NCBI GenBank assembly: GCA_015058625.1
Contig: SVCA01000004.1
Coordinates: 1 to 64,000 of the forward strand
DNA length: 64,000 nucleotides
Direction: 5' to 3'
DNA from: Pseudoselenomonas ruminantium
GTDB lineage: Bacteria; Bacillota; Negativicutes; Selenomonadales; Selenomonadaceae
In this document: piece after piece, positions 50,100-60,600 of the stretch
Layout: each line of letters starts with the position of its first letter
Numbering within the stretch: the first letter of the stretch is position 1
The notes under the pieces: generated by a model
Database searches by the model: none
Told to the model about the DNA's origin: nothing
What the model saw: only the letters and a program-made list of their open reading frames with translations
Program-made: the position numbers and the translations under genes

Positions 50100-51308
50100 T
50101 TGGCAAACGTATTTGACACATTACAGGAACGCGGCTTTATCGCCCAGTGCACCAATGAAGCAGAACTGCGGGAACTTTTCGATAAGGAGCGCGTGACGTT
50201 CTATATTGGTTTTGACCCGACCGCTGACAGCCTCCATGCAGGACATTTTATTGCCCTTATGGCAATGGCCCATATGCAGCGTGCCGGTCACCGTCCCATC
50301 TGCCTCGTAGGTGGCGGCACGGGTACCGTTGGCGACCCGTCGGGCCGTACGGACATGCGCAAGATGCTCACCGATGAAGACATCGAGCACAACTGCGAAT
50401 GCTTCAAGAAGCAGATTTCCCGCTTCATCGACTTCAGCGATGGCAAGGCCATCATGGTCAACAACGGCGACTGGCTCCGCAAGCTCAACTACATCGACCT
50501 GTTGCGCGAAGTTGGTGCCTGCTTCACCGTCAACCGCATGCTGGCTGCTGACTGCTATAAGCAGCGCTGGGAAAAGGGCCTGACCTTCCTCGAATTCAAC
50601 TACATGATTATGCAGGGGTATGATTTCCTGGAACTCAACCGCCGTTACGGCTGCAAACTGGAAATGGGCGGCGACGACCAGTGGTCGAACATCATTGCGG
50701 GTGTAGAACTCAACCGCCGCAAGAACAATACGGCTGTTTACGGTCTCACGAACAAGCTCTTGACCAAGAGCGACGGCAAGAAGATGGGCAAGACCGCTGG
50801 CGGTGCTCTGTGGCTCGATGCGGAAAAGACCAGCCCCTACGAATTCTACCAGTACTGGCGCAATGTGGATGATGCGGATGTGGAAAACTGCCTGGCTCTG
50901 CTGACCTTCCTGCCCATGGATGAAGTACGCCGCTTAGGTGCGCTGAAAGATGCGGCCATCAACGAAGCCAAGAAAGTTTTGGCTTATGAAGTGACGAAAA
51001 TTGTACATGGCGACGAAGAAGCGAACAAAGCACAGGCTTCTGCTGAAGCCATGTTTGGAGGCAGTGGTGCCGGTGCGGACATTCCCGAAGTCAAGGGCGA
51101 AGCCGGGCAGAAACTTCTCGATGTGCTCGTCGCAGGCAAAGTATTCGCTTCCAAGGGCGAAGGCCGCCGCCTGATTCAGCAGAACGGCCTGTCCCTCAAC
51201 GACGAAAAAGTCAGCGATGTGGACTATGTGCTGACGGAGGCTGACTTCAAAGATGGCGAAGCCATCGTGAAGAAAGGCAAGAAAAAATACTATAAACTCA
51301 CGAAGTAA
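50100..51308 (+). CDS. tyrS: Tyrosyl-tRNA synthetase
   Basis: A 402-residue class I synthetase. HAGH replaces HIGH in DSLHAGHF, the KMSKS-type loop is KMGKT in [12 protein letters not shown], and [15 protein letters not shown] is the tyrosine-pocket region. The C-terminus has an S4 RNA-binding domain ([17 protein letters not shown]). It charges tRNA-Tyr. The start is TTG at 50100 with AAGGAG 9 nt upstream (a TTG at 50097 is also in frame). The gap to the PBP gene is only 27 nt, so there is no T-box leader. An excellent terminator follows. Confidence 0.95.
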   Translation: MANVFDTLQERGFIAQCTNEAELRELFDKERVTFYIGFDPTADSLHAGHFIALMAMAHMQRAGHRPICLVGGGTGTVGDPSGRTDMRKMLTDEDIEHNCECFKKQISRFIDFSDGKAIMVNNGDWLRKLNYIDLLREVGACFTVNRMLAADCYKQRWEKGLTFLEFNYMIMQGYDFLELNRRYGCKLEMGGDDQWSNIIAGVELNRRKNNTAVYGLTNKLLTKSDGKKMGKTAGGALWLDAEKTSPYEFYQYWRNVDDADVENCLALLTFLPMDEVRRLGALKDAAINEAKKVLAYEVTKIVHGDEEANKAQASAEAMFGGSGAGADIPEVKGEAGQKLLDVLVAGKVFASKGEGRRLIQQNGLSLNDEKVSDVDYVLTEADFKDGEAIVKKGKKKYYKLTK

Positions 51309-51316
51309 ACTTATGG

Positions 51317-51350
51317 CTGACATGTCAATTTTTGACATGTCAGTTTTTTT
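51317..51350 (+). terminator. tyrS terminator built from two palindromic units
   Basis: CTGACATGTCAA (51317-51328), loop TTT, TTGACATGTCAG (51332-51343): a 12-bp perfect stem followed by seven T. Each arm is itself a TGACATGTCA palindrome. A related TTGACTTGTCAA follows at 51356-51367. Confidence 0.9.
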
Positions 51351-51367
51351 ATCCCTTGACTTGTCAA

Positions 51368-51717
51368 TTCCTTGCAGGAGTTTTCGCTTGTTTCGCGAAT
51401 AAAATATAATGTGTAATGAAAAAAACATAAAAGAAAATGCTAATTTTTCTGACAAAAGTATTGCTATGATAGCGATTATCCGTTATAATTAAGGTAGTAA
51501 GAAGTCTGAAAACTACATAACCAAACAACACCGTGGCAGACATGTGATGGCTGCACCAGCAGGAGAACACCTTTATTCTATCGAAAGATGCGAATGAAGG
51601 TTCGCTGGTTTGTAAAACGGAGCTTTGAACTTCCCTGCACAGCAGGAGGGCATAAGGTGAGGAGACTAAGTGCTCATAAGCGATAAGTGAAGTTTACAAA
51701 CGAAAGAGGCGAGCAAA
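51368..51717 (+). ncRNA. Long structured leader before the CAP gene
   Basis: A 350-nt stretch without a gene. A promoter is visible: TTGCTA (51461-51466), 17 nt, TATAAT (51484-51489), so the transcript has a 5' leader of over 220 nt. Within it, 51556-51608 folds into a long hairpin: CCAGC with GCTGG, GAA with TTC, CCTTTATTC with GAATGAAGG, then ATC with GAT closed by a GAAA loop, with AGGA and CA bulges. GTG-CAG/CTG-CAC before it and CCCTGC/GCAGG-GGG after it are further possible helices. No named riboswitch class was recognised. Confidence 0.5.
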
Positions 51718-52167
51718 ATGAAGACCTGGCAGCGGATGGTTTCCCTGCTGGTTTTCGCGGTGGTTGTTATGGCAGCAACTCCGGCTATGGCCGCCAATTT
51801 GGAAAACAGCGTTCTCCATTTCGTAAATGTAGAACGTATGGCAGCTGGCGTACAGCCCCTGACCATGGACGAAACTCTTGTAGCAGCTTCTGACATTCGT
51901 GCAGAGGAAGCAGGCGTTCATTTCGCACATCAGCGTCCGGATGGCCGTGAAGTTCAGTCCGTGGTAGCAGACGAATCTTACAGCTGGTTCGGTGAGAACC
52001 TGGCCGTCAGCACGGCAGAAGATGCAGAGGAAATCGTTCAGGCTTGGATGAATTCTCCGACCCATCGTGCCAACATCCTCAACCGTCACTATACGAAAAT
52101 GGGCGTTACCTGCGCTAAAGGGGCCGATGGCCGTTACTATTGGGCACAGGAAATGGCTTGCGATTGA
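51718..52167 (+). CDS. Secreted CAP/SCP-domain protein
   Basis: A 149-residue exported protein: signal peptide MKTWQRMVSLLVFAVVVMAA with cleavage after AMA, then a complete CAP domain (LHFVNVERMAAGVQPLTMD, AGVHFAHQRPDG, GENLAVS, AWMNSPTHRANILN, WAQEMAC). The HRANIL and GENLA motifs are diagnostic. Bacterial CAP proteins are secreted and often stress- or sporulation-linked; their activity is unclear. It has GAGG upstream and its own promoter behind a long structured leader, and is followed by a perfect terminator. Confidence 0.9.
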   Translation: MKTWQRMVSLLVFAVVVMAATPAMAANLENSVLHFVNVERMAAGVQPLTMDETLVAASDIRAEEAGVHFAHQRPDGREVQSVVADESYSWFGENLAVSTAEDAEEIVQAWMNSPTHRANILNRHYTKMGVTCAKGADGRYYWAQEMACD

Positions 52168-52201
52168 GATGTAGTTGCTGAAGAAATGTTTATAGAGTAT
52201 G

Positions 52202-52238
52202 GAATACTTGCGTCAGAGGACGCAAGTATTCTTTTTTT
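52202..52238 (+). terminator. Terminator of the CAP gene
   Basis: GAATACTTGCGTC, loop AGAG, GACGCAAGTATTC: a 13-bp perfect stem followed by seven T. Confidence 0.95.
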
Positions 52239-52264
52239 ATGCGTAGAAAAGAGTGTGGATTTGT

Positions 52265-53968
52265 TTGAATTGGAAATTACGTTATCTTGGAGTATTGATG
52301 ACCGCGGCAGTGGTCTGGGGAAATCATGCGGAAGCTGCAGTGTTGGTCCCTGGGGGCCCCGATGCACCTGATGCAGGCAGTTTGACTAGAGAGCAGCAGG
52401 ATAGAGATTTGACCCGTCCTGAGGATGAAGTCAACCGCGCATCGATTGCCGCTCCAGAGAAGGAACGGCCGAACCTTACCATGCCGGACGAGGTGAAAAT
52501 TCAGGTAAAGGGCTTCAAAATCAGCGGTCAGGACATATACAGCGATGATGTCCTGCAGGCTCTGGTGGCCGAATATAATGGGAAAATGGTGACCTTCAAG
52601 GATTTGCAGGCTGGTGCCGATAAAATCACCGCCTATTTCCGCAATCATGGTTACCTTATGGCCCGCTGTTATATTCCCGCCCAGAAAATCAGCGGTGGCA
52701 TAGTGGAGTATGCCATCCTGGTCGGACGTCTGGACAAAGTGGAAATTGACAATAAGACGAAAATTCATGAGTCGGCGCTCAAACGGGAAATTGGCTTTCT
52801 GAAGCCGGGAGACTATCTGACCCGTCAAAAATTGGAGCGGGCTGTATGGTTGCTGTCCGATTTGGCTGGTGCAGAGGCCAAGGCAACGCTTGCAACGGGC
52901 CAGCAGACCGGCACGGTAACGGTCAAGATTGAATTATCGGGCCATCAGGGCAAATGCGGCCTGTTAAGTGCCGATAATTATGGCAACCGCTATACAGGCT
53001 ATTATTCCTATGGCCTGTCCTACGATATATTGAATCCTGCCCGTGAAGGTGACCAGTTGGCTTTGGCCGGAAATACCACAGGCTCACAGCTCTACAATTA
53101 CGGCTTGAATTATATCCTGCCAGCAGGCCGAGATGGTTTGCGGCTGACCTTTGGTTATAACAAGTTATCTTATAAGTTGGGGGACGTATATGAACGGCTT
53201 GATGCCTGCGGTACATCCCTCTCAACATCGGCGGGGTTCGAATATGCCATTAAACGCAGCCAGATGCACAATCTCTATGCAGGCCTGCGCTATGAGTACA
53301 ACAGCTTGAAGGATGAAATCCGTACCGTAGCGGATTCTACGATTCCTAAACATAGCAATGGCATGGTGCTCTCCCTCTATGGGGATGACTTGTCGGGTCG
53401 TGGTGCATTCAGCTGGCGCGTGGATTATAAATGGGGCAATCTTGCCTTCGAAAATGATGCAGGACGGAGGCAAGGACAGATAAGTCAGACATCCGGCACC
53501 TTCCATAAGCTCCGCTTCAATCTGATGCAACAGCAGCGCTTGACCAACCGCCTGAATCTGATTTTGACTGCCAGAGGTCAGCTGGCCAGCTCCAATCTCG
53601 ATTCCTCGGAGCATTTCTCCTTGGGCGGAGCCAGCGGTGTGCGGGCATATCCTGCCAGCGAGGCTTCGGGAGATATCGGCTATCTGTTGCGTGGTGAATT
53701 GCGTTACGCTCTGCCACCGCAGGGAAAAAATCAATGGCAGCTGGCCGCCTTCCTTGACCATGGCGGCGTGCAAATCAATAAGCATGATGACGGCCTGAGC
53801 GACAATGAACGCTTCCTGCAAGGGGCAGGCTTGGGCGTTATTTTCTCCCGCAGGGATGAATTCTTCCTCCGGGCGGATTACGCCTGGATATTGGGTGCAG
53901 CAAAGCCCCAGAGTGATACCAGCAGTCCGCGTGGACGCTTCTGGCTGCGCGGCGGGTTGTACTTCTAA
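52265..53968 (+). CDS. Two-partner secretion transporter (TpsB, ShlB/FhaC family)
   Basis: A 567-residue outer-membrane Omp85-superfamily transporter. A signal peptide (KLRYLGVLMTAAVVWG) precedes a linker, two POTRA domains (VKGFKISGQDIYSDDVLQAL, RNHGYLMARCYIPAQK; then KREIGFLKPGDYLTRQKLER) and a 16-strand-type barrel with GGASGVRAYP, the conserved VRGY-like motif, ending in an aromatic (GGLYF). It secretes the TpsA exoproteins encoded immediately after it (21-nt gap). The start is uncertain: TTG 52265 gives a good signal peptide, with GTG 52253 and ATG 52298 as alternatives. An outer membrane in this Firmicute lineage is implied. Confidence 0.9.
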   Translation: MNWKLRYLGVLMTAAVVWGNHAEAAVLVPGGPDAPDAGSLTREQQDRDLTRPEDEVNRASIAAPEKERPNLTMPDEVKIQVKGFKISGQDIYSDDVLQALVAEYNGKMVTFKDLQAGADKITAYFRNHGYLMARCYIPAQKISGGIVEYAILVGRLDKVEIDNKTKIHESALKREIGFLKPGDYLTRQKLERAVWLLSDLAGAEAKATLATGQQTGTVTVKIELSGHQGKCGLLSADNYGNRYTGYYSYGLSYDILNPAREGDQLALAGNTTGSQLYNYGLNYILPAGRDGLRLTFGYNKLSYKLGDVYERLDACGTSLSTSAGFEYAIKRSQMHNLYAGLRYEYNSLKDEIRTVADSTIPKHSNGMVLSLYGDDLSGRGAFSWRVDYKWGNLAFENDAGRRQGQISQTSGTFHKLRFNLMQQQRLTNRLNLILTARGQLASSNLDSSEHFSLGGASGVRAYPASEASGDIGYLLRGELRYALPPQGKNQWQLAAFLDHGGVQINKHDDGLSDNERFLQGAGLGVIFSRRDEFFLRADYAWILGAAKPQSDTSSPRGRFWLRGGLYF

Positions 53969-53989
53969 CAGAGAGGGGATATCGTCAAT

Positions 53990-56900
53990 ATGAAATATAC
54001 ACAGAAAAAAGTATTGCGCTGGATGGTGGCCATGGGACTGACGATGACCGCTTTTTCCTGGGGCAGTGTAGAAGCAATGCCCACAGGCGGCGAGGTCCGC
54101 TCCGGTGACGCGGAGATAAAGACCAGTGGTCAAACCATGGACATCGACCAAAAGACTTCGCGAGTGGCTCTCGATTGGACAGGCTTTGATATCGCCAAAG
54201 GCGAAACGGTTCGCTTTCATCAGAATCCCAGTGATATTGCCATCAATCGCATCTTAGGCAATAAGGCTTCGGAAATCTATGGCAATTTGCAGGCGGGAGG
54301 TACGGTGTTCCTCTTAAATCCACAGGGAATTCTCTTCGGACAAGGAGCACAGGTGGATGTAGGAAACCTGATTGCCTCAACGGCGCAGGTGGACGATAGC
54401 TTCATGAAAGGTTTTAGTGCTGACGGGGATGTCTCACTGAACCTTGGTGAAGCTTCTAAAGGTAAGGTAATCAATGCCGGTGATATCAAAGCCCAGGGCG
54501 GCCTCGTGGCTTTGCATGCGGCTAATGTCGAAAACACCGGCAGCATCAAAAATGACGGGGGCAAAGTGTCTCTTGCCGCCGTTAAAAATCTGGAACTCGC
54601 CATCGATACGGCAGGCAAAATTAATTTTGAAACCAACGGCGAAACCGCCAATGCCCATACGCTGAATGCAGGCACGATTCAGGCCGATGGCGGCTACGTG
54701 GTCATGACGGCCAAAAGCGCCGGCGATATGCTCAGCGAAGTGGTCAATAACACAGGCATTATTGAAGCCAAAACTGCCAGTATCAACGACAAGGGCGAAA
54801 TCCTGTTAGATGGTGGCGACCATGGTACGGTCAATGTCAGCGGTAAACTGGATGCTTCTGGCTTAGCGGAAGGTCAAAGCGGTGGCACCGTGCGCATTCT
54901 TGGCAAGAATACTAATGTCCAAGATGGAGCCAAACTCACCGCCAGCGGTGATAATGACGGCGGTCTTGTTGAAACCTCCGGTGATGTACTTGACGTGTCA
55001 ACCAAGGCAGATATTGAGGCTAAAGGGCGCACGGGAAAGGCTGGGGAGTGGCTGCTGGACCCGATTGATGTTATTATTACTGACTCGAAGCCTAATGGAG
55101 TAAATTATAAAACTATTCAAGGTAATAAAGAAAATAAATTCAACGGAGCGAACAATAAGGTATATAGTTATATAAATGTAGAGTCTGTAAATGCTTTACT
55201 TAATTCAGGCACTTCGGTTACCATTCAGGCAATTGATAACAGAGAGAAAAAGAAAGATTCCAATATCATTGTAAACTCAGCCATAAAAAAAGAATCTGGC
55301 AAAGATGCAACTTTATCTTTAGAAGCAGAACGTAACATTTATGTTAATGCTGAAATTATATCAACTAGTAATAAATTGAATGTATGGTTACAAGCGGATA
55401 AAGATGGTGATTCTAAAGGTGCTGTAGCTATTTCCAAGAATATAAACACCAATGGGGGAATCTTTAATTCTGGCAGTGGCAAAACAGTTGTGATAGGAAA
55501 TAAGAATGCAATGGAAGGCACTGTTGGAACCTATTTGGGCCCATATGACGTAGACAAAAAAGTTCCAACTAATGATGATGGTAAAAGTCATAGCGTGCAC
55601 TTAATGACTGGAGGAGGAGATGTCAATCTGTATGGTGATGTAGCATTAGGTCTTAATGAAGGTGAGTTGGAAATAAATACAAAAAGTACATCAGGGGCTA
55701 ATGGAGCTGTTTATATCAAAGGGAATATAGATTCAATGAATACCTATAAAGTGTTTGCTAATGTTCCTAAGAAATTGACAGCTAATACTCCAGAAGAAAA
55801 GGAGGAAATTATCAGAGGGTATTACGACAGACACTTAAAGGATATTGCTTTTCTTACGTATGATAAATTTGTCGAAAAAGCTAACAATAAAGTAGGAAAT
55901 TACGAAAAACTTTATAACGAAATGGTGGAGCGTTGTTTTAGTCAATATGGTGGGGACAAGAAAACAGCTGTTCCAAAAGAGGGAACCCAGGCTTGGAAAG
56001 ATGCATTAAAATTGTATTTTAATGCATATGTAAGCTTAGGGACTTCAAATAATATCGTGGAATTTGATGATTTACTGAAGCCTGAATATCAATCTCAATA
56101 CAACAAATTGATACAACATTTATTTGATATTACGGATTACAATGGAAAAAGTCGAGAATCTATTTTGAAGCGTTGGGAAAATGCTGAAGATGCGGCCAGA
56201 GAAGATATGATGGATGTGAACAAAACTGGCGCTAAGTACCTAGCTACAATTACTTCTCCACTAGAGGATTGGATTGTTAGTTCCCGATTGGCTGGTGTGG
56301 ATGATTGTCAGTTGCTTATAGGAGGAAAGGCAAATTTTGTTACTACACCTGAAAATAAGTATAACAATCCTGAGATTACACGTGGAAGATACTTCAAGTG
56401 GGAAACAGGTCCTGAGAAGGGAACACTCTTTTATACAGCAACAGGCGCAGGGGTAGGATATGTCGCTAAAGATATGTATCAAGGGTGGTCACATGAGGGC
56501 GGAAAAATTAATGAGCCTAATAATCAAAGTATTTATGAACAACCTTATGTTGCAATTGGTTGGCGTAACGATACCTCGTGGAGTGATGTTGTAAATCTAC
56601 AAACCAATATAAAGGGGTTTATTCAAGAAACAAATTCAAAACCTTCAACCCTTAAGGTAGATAGCGGTACTGCCGATGTGATTATTGGAGGAAACATTGG
56701 CAAGTCGGCACGCTTACATGAACTCGATATTAATACCAGTGGTAATATCAAGATTGGTGGCGGCCCCAATCCTGCGGCGAAAAATAATATTGCAGATTCA
56801 GACCCAGACCTTCATGACTATTCTGTTTATCGCAATCGTAATGATATAAAGGCAGATATTGTCAAATTAGGCGTTGAGGAAAGTTATCGTTATAACAATT

Positions 56901-57394
56901 CCGTGGAACGCCCGCAGTTTGCTCCCTTGAGCTTTACACCGATTACCGGTGAGGCTGGTTATCGTGAGGTACAGGACGAAAAGATCAGCTCGGTTGAGCA
57001 GGTCTTAGGTTTGACTACCGCCAAGCTGCCGCTGGTGAAGGAAGTCAATGGCAAACTTTCCAGCTACGGCACTTATCAGCTGGCGGTTGCCCCGGACAAG
57101 GTGACGATGGAACTTGTTGATACGAGTGTTCCGATACCGGCCAATGTTATTCACGACCAGTATCGTGAGTACACCAAGAATCTGACGACGAAGCGAGATG
57201 CGGCAGATTTCAAACTCAGCTACGACGGCTCCGTCTTTGCCCTTCACCCCATAGGGCAGGAGGCCGAAAAGATGTTAGAAGCTGGTGACGCGGCTCACAA
57301 TGTGGATGTTGTAAGTCAGGCGCTCTACACAGCTTTCCATGATATGGGATTGACACTTGATGACTTAGATGCAGTATATGTATGTTTTGCATAA
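53990..57394 (+). CDS. TpsA exoprotein 1 with embedded C-type-lectin-like domain
   Basis: An 1134-residue secreted protein. Signal peptide, then the TPS secretion domain (MPTGGEVRSGDAEI, NRILGNKASEIYGNLQAGG, NPQGILFGQG) and a beta-helix to about residue 365. Residues about 745-882 look like a C-type-lectin-like domain: YLATITSPLEDWIVSS, FKWETGP, GWSHEGGKINEPNN with E842-P843-N844, then YVAIGWRNDTSWSDV and GFIQE. The final 110 residues (YDGSVFALHP, DLDAVYVCFA) are shared with the next gene and end in a near-terminal Cys. Codon use in 55080-56900 is much more A/T-rich than in the flanks, implying a mosaic. AGAGGGG precedes the start. Confidence 0.85.
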   Translation: MKYTQKKVLRWMVAMGLTMTAFSWGSVEAMPTGGEVRSGDAEIKTSGQTMDIDQKTSRVALDWTGFDIAKGETVRFHQNPSDIAINRILGNKASEIYGNLQAGGTVFLLNPQGILFGQGAQVDVGNLIASTAQVDDSFMKGFSADGDVSLNLGEASKGKVINAGDIKAQGGLVALHAANVENTGSIKNDGGKVSLAAVKNLELAIDTAGKINFETNGETANAHTLNAGTIQADGGYVVMTAKSAGDMLSEVVNNTGIIEAKTASINDKGEILLDGGDHGTVNVSGKLDASGLAEGQSGGTVRILGKNTNVQDGAKLTASGDNDGGLVETSGDVLDVSTKADIEAKGRTGKAGEWLLDPIDVIITDSKPNGVNYKTIQGNKENKFNGANNKVYSYINVESVNALLNSGTSVTIQAIDNREKKKDSNIIVNSAIKKESGKDATLSLEAERNIYVNAEIISTSNKLNVWLQADKDGDSKGAVAISKNINTNGGIFNSGSGKTVVIGNKNAMEGTVGTYLGPYDVDKKVPTNDDGKSHSVHLMTGGGDVNLYGDVALGLNEGELEINTKSTSGANGAVYIKGNIDSMNTYKVFANVPKKLTANTPEEKEEIIRGYYDRHLKDIAFLTYDKFVEKANNKVGNYEKLYNEMVERCFSQYGGDKKTAVPKEGTQAWKDALKLYFNAYVSLGTSNNIVEFDDLLKPEYQSQYNKLIQHLFDITDYNGKSRESILKRWENAEDAAREDMMDVNKTGAKYLATITSPLEDWIVSSRLAGVDDCQLLIGGKANFVTTPENKYNNPEITRGRYFKWETGPEKGTLFYTATGAGVGYVAKDMYQGWSHEGGKINEPNNQSIYEQPYVAIGWRNDTSWSDVVNLQTNIKGFIQETNSKPSTLKVDSGTADVIIGGNIGKSARLHELDINTSGNIKIGGGPNPAAKNNIADSDPDLHDYSVYRNRNDIKADIVKLGVEESYRYNNSVERPQFAPLSFTPITGEAGYREVQDEKISSVEQVLGLTTAKLPLVKEVNGKLSSYGTYQLAVAPDKVTMELVDTSVPIPANVIHDQYREYTKNLTTKRDAADFKLSYDGSVFALHPIGQEAEKMLEAGDAAHNVDVVSQALYTAFHDMGLTLDDLDAVYVCFA

Positions 57395-57405
57395 CTGCGT
57401 AAGGG

Positions 57406-57446
57406 CAGCCCTGCAGGAGTAAATCTTGCAGGGCTGTTCCTTTTTC
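57406..57446 (+). terminator. Terminator after TpsA1
   Basis: CAGCCCTGCA (57406-57415) and TGCAGGGCTG (57427-57436), then TTCCTTTTTC. A homologous hairpin follows TpsA2. Confidence 0.85.
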
Positions 57447-57476
57447 TAAAAAGCTCTATTCACAGAGCTTAACTTG

Positions 57477-57485
57477 TGATATAAT
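57477..57485 (+). promoter_or_regulatory. Extended -10 promoter of TpsA2
   Basis: TGATATAAT carries the TGn extension next to a consensus TATAAT. With the terminator upstream, TpsA2 is transcribed on its own. Confidence 0.5.
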
Positions 57486-57633
57486 TAAAACAAAATTAAA
57501 AAGTTGCGTTTTCTGAAAAAAATACTTAAGGAAAAGCGGTGGTTTGACGATATAGAGTATATAGAGGAAATAAATGCCAGGGCAAGGGCTTCATGTTGCT
57601 CTGGTTTTTGATATACGAGAAGGGGATGATCTT

Positions 57634-60600
57634 ATGAAATCTTCGCGGCAGAAGGCCCTGCAACAGGTAGTGGCCTTGAGCATGATGATGACGGCTTTTT
57701 CCTGGAACAGTGTGGAGGCTCTTCCAGAGGGAGGCACAGTTCGTTCTGGCGACGCAGATATCAACAAGCAGGATCAAACTCTCGTAATTGATCAGCATAC
57801 GCAGACCGTGGCGCTGGATTGGAACACCTTCGATATTGCCAAGGGAGAAACGGTCAGATTCAATCAGCTAGCGAGCGATATCGCTCTTAACCGGATCATC
57901 GGCAACAAGGCATCCGAGATTTACGGTAACTTGCAGGCAGATGGAACGGTGCTTCTGCTTAACCCTCATGGTGTTCTTTTCGGACAGGGGGCTCAAGTAG
58001 ACGTTGGAAACCTGGTAGCCTCAACGGCACAGGTTGACGATAGCTTCATGACTGGTTTGGGAGGTAGCGTGGAGGCAATCTCGCTGAAACTCGGTGAAGC
58101 ATCGGACGGCAAAATCATCAATGCCGGAGATATTCGGGCCCAAGGGGGCTTAGTAGCTTTGCATGCATCTGTGGTGGAGAACACAGGCAGCATTGCTAGT
58201 GAGGGCGGCAAGATTGCCCTTTCTGCGGCAAAAAATCTGAATCTTTCCATAGATTCGGCGAAAAAATTGAATTTCGAAACCACAGGGGAATTGGCCACCG
58301 CCCATGTGCTGAACACCGGCAGTATTCAGGCGAATGGCGGCCATGTACTGATGACGGCGAAAAGCGCTGGCGATATGCTCAGTGAAGTCGTTAATAATGA
58401 AGGCATTATCGAGGCAAAAACTGCCAGCATCAACGACAAAGGGGAAATCCTGCTTGATGGCGGCGAACATGGTACGGTCAATGTCGGCGGTACTTTGGAT
58501 GCTTCGGGGCTGGCAGAAGGCCAGAGCGGCGGCACCGTGCGCATCGTCGGGGAGAACACCAGCGTTAAAGCTAATGCAAAACTTATCGCCAGCGGCGATA
58601 AGAACGGCGGTCTCGTGGAAACTTCCGGTGATGTACTTGACGTGTCAACTGCGGCGAATATTGAGGCGAAGGGACGCACTGGCAAAGCCGGTGAATGGAT
58701 GCTTGATCCCATTGATATCATTATCAGCAATGAGGTACCGACTGGCTATACGCCATTGAATGACACAACTGGTACCTTTGTAAGTGAAAGCATGACTACG
58801 GAAGAGAAGCACAGTTATATCAATGCGGACTATATCAGCTGGCGTCTAAGCAACGGAATAAATGTTACCATTCAGGCTGTTGACAAACATACGTCCAGTG
58901 GAACGCTTTATGATTTGGGAACCTCGAATATTACGGTAAATGCGCCTATTACAAAATCTCTTGCCAATATGACTCTTGGCGGGGAAAAGACTGGTGTAAA
59001 CGGCAATGAAGCCACTCTGACTTTGCAGGCGCAGCGCAATGTATCCGTTAATAAACCCATCAGTTCGACAGATGGCAAGCTCAATGTGAATCTTCATGCT
59101 GATACAGATGGCGATATCAAGGGCATGGTGGTTCTCAATGCAGATATTCATACCAATGGCGGTGACTTCACTGCTGGTACGGGCCAAACGATTGAAAAGG
59201 GCACGGTAGGTACTTACGTTGGTCATGCGGACGGCGAAGATGAAAATATTGACCGTCAGATTATCACCAATGGCGGCAATGCCAATCTGTATGGAGACGT
59301 AGCCTTGGGGCTCAATCAGGGAGATTTGCGAATTGACACGCGTAATACCACTGGTACAGGCGGTACGATTAGGATTACTGGCAATGTGGATTCTGCCAAT
59401 ACCTATAAGCTGTTTGTCAATGATACCAACAGTGGAATGAATGTCAGAAATGACGCAAATATGAAAAAAATCGCCAAAATTTACTATGAACAATACCTCA
59501 AAGATATCGCATTCCTTGACTTTGATACCTTCGTGGAAAAAGCCGCTACGGATGAGTATTACGCTAAATTATACAATGATCTTGCTGATCGCTGCTTCAG
59601 TCAGAAATCGGACTTGCCTACTGATGATGAAGGACGCAAGGCAGTTCTGGAAGCCTATTTCAATAAGAATGTGAAGCTCGGAACCGCAGACACAGGGAAA
59701 GCTTTTGACGATTTGACGTCAGAGGAATATAAATATTTGGCTAAGCACATACTCACGACATGTAAGTATACTGACGATAACCGTGAGTCGATTTTGAATC
59801 GCTGGGAAAATGCCAAAGAATCGGCCAAAGAAGGAACAGCTGGCGGGGCTGCCATTGGTGACAAGTATCTGGCCACGATAACCAACGCGGTGGAAGACTG
59901 GGTGGTCAGCTCCCTTATGGCAGGCAGAGATTATGAATTGCTTATCGGCGGGCGTACCGACTATGTAGGGTATAAAGTGACGACGGGGCGTGTTTTCCGT
60001 TGGGAGACCGGTCCAGAAGGACTGGCTAACAATGGTGCGGGTACGGTATTCTTTACCGCTACAGGAGAAGGGACAGGATATGTAGCCGAAAATATGTATC
60101 AGGGATGGTCCCATGATCTTACTTACAATAAGTATCCATTTAATGAACCCAATAATGATGGACCGTTTGAACAGCCTTATGTGGCCGTTGGCTGGCGTTC
60201 GGATACCTGCTGGGCAGACGTAGACAACCAAAAGGATAATGTCAAAGGTTTCATTCAAGAAACCAATTCTGAGCATTCCGGGTTAAATCTGCAGGGCGGC
60301 ACTGGCAATGTGACCATTGGCGGGAACATTGGCAAATCGGCAACCTTGCAGGATTTGACCATCAATACAGCAGGCAAAGTAGAGATAGGAGGTGGAACGA
60401 ACCTGGCAAGTGGTGGTAACTTTACAGGCCAGGTATTCACAGACAATGGCGTGGACATTACCGGTGGTGCTGGCGGCATAACCGTTGGTGACCGTATCAC
60501 TTCTGCTGCTAGCGGCGTAACTCTTACGTCACAGGGTGATATCACAACCAATGGCATTACGGCCAGTGACAAAGTAGCGCTGCTTACCACGGAAAATGGT

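Larger units (their letters stand above)
43837..51367. repeat. Scattered TTGAC-WW-GTCAA palindromes
   Basis: Copies or near-copies of a 12-bp palindrome: TTGACAAGTCAA at 43837-43848, TTGACATGTCAG at 43859-43870, ATGACATGTCAA at 44111-44122, the two arms at 51317-51343, TTGACTTGTCAA at 51356-51367. Another exact TTGACAAGTCAA is at 28483-28494 over the padC -35 box. Three lie within the U32 coding sequence. The range given spans the cluster; the units are discrete. Confidence 0.5.
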
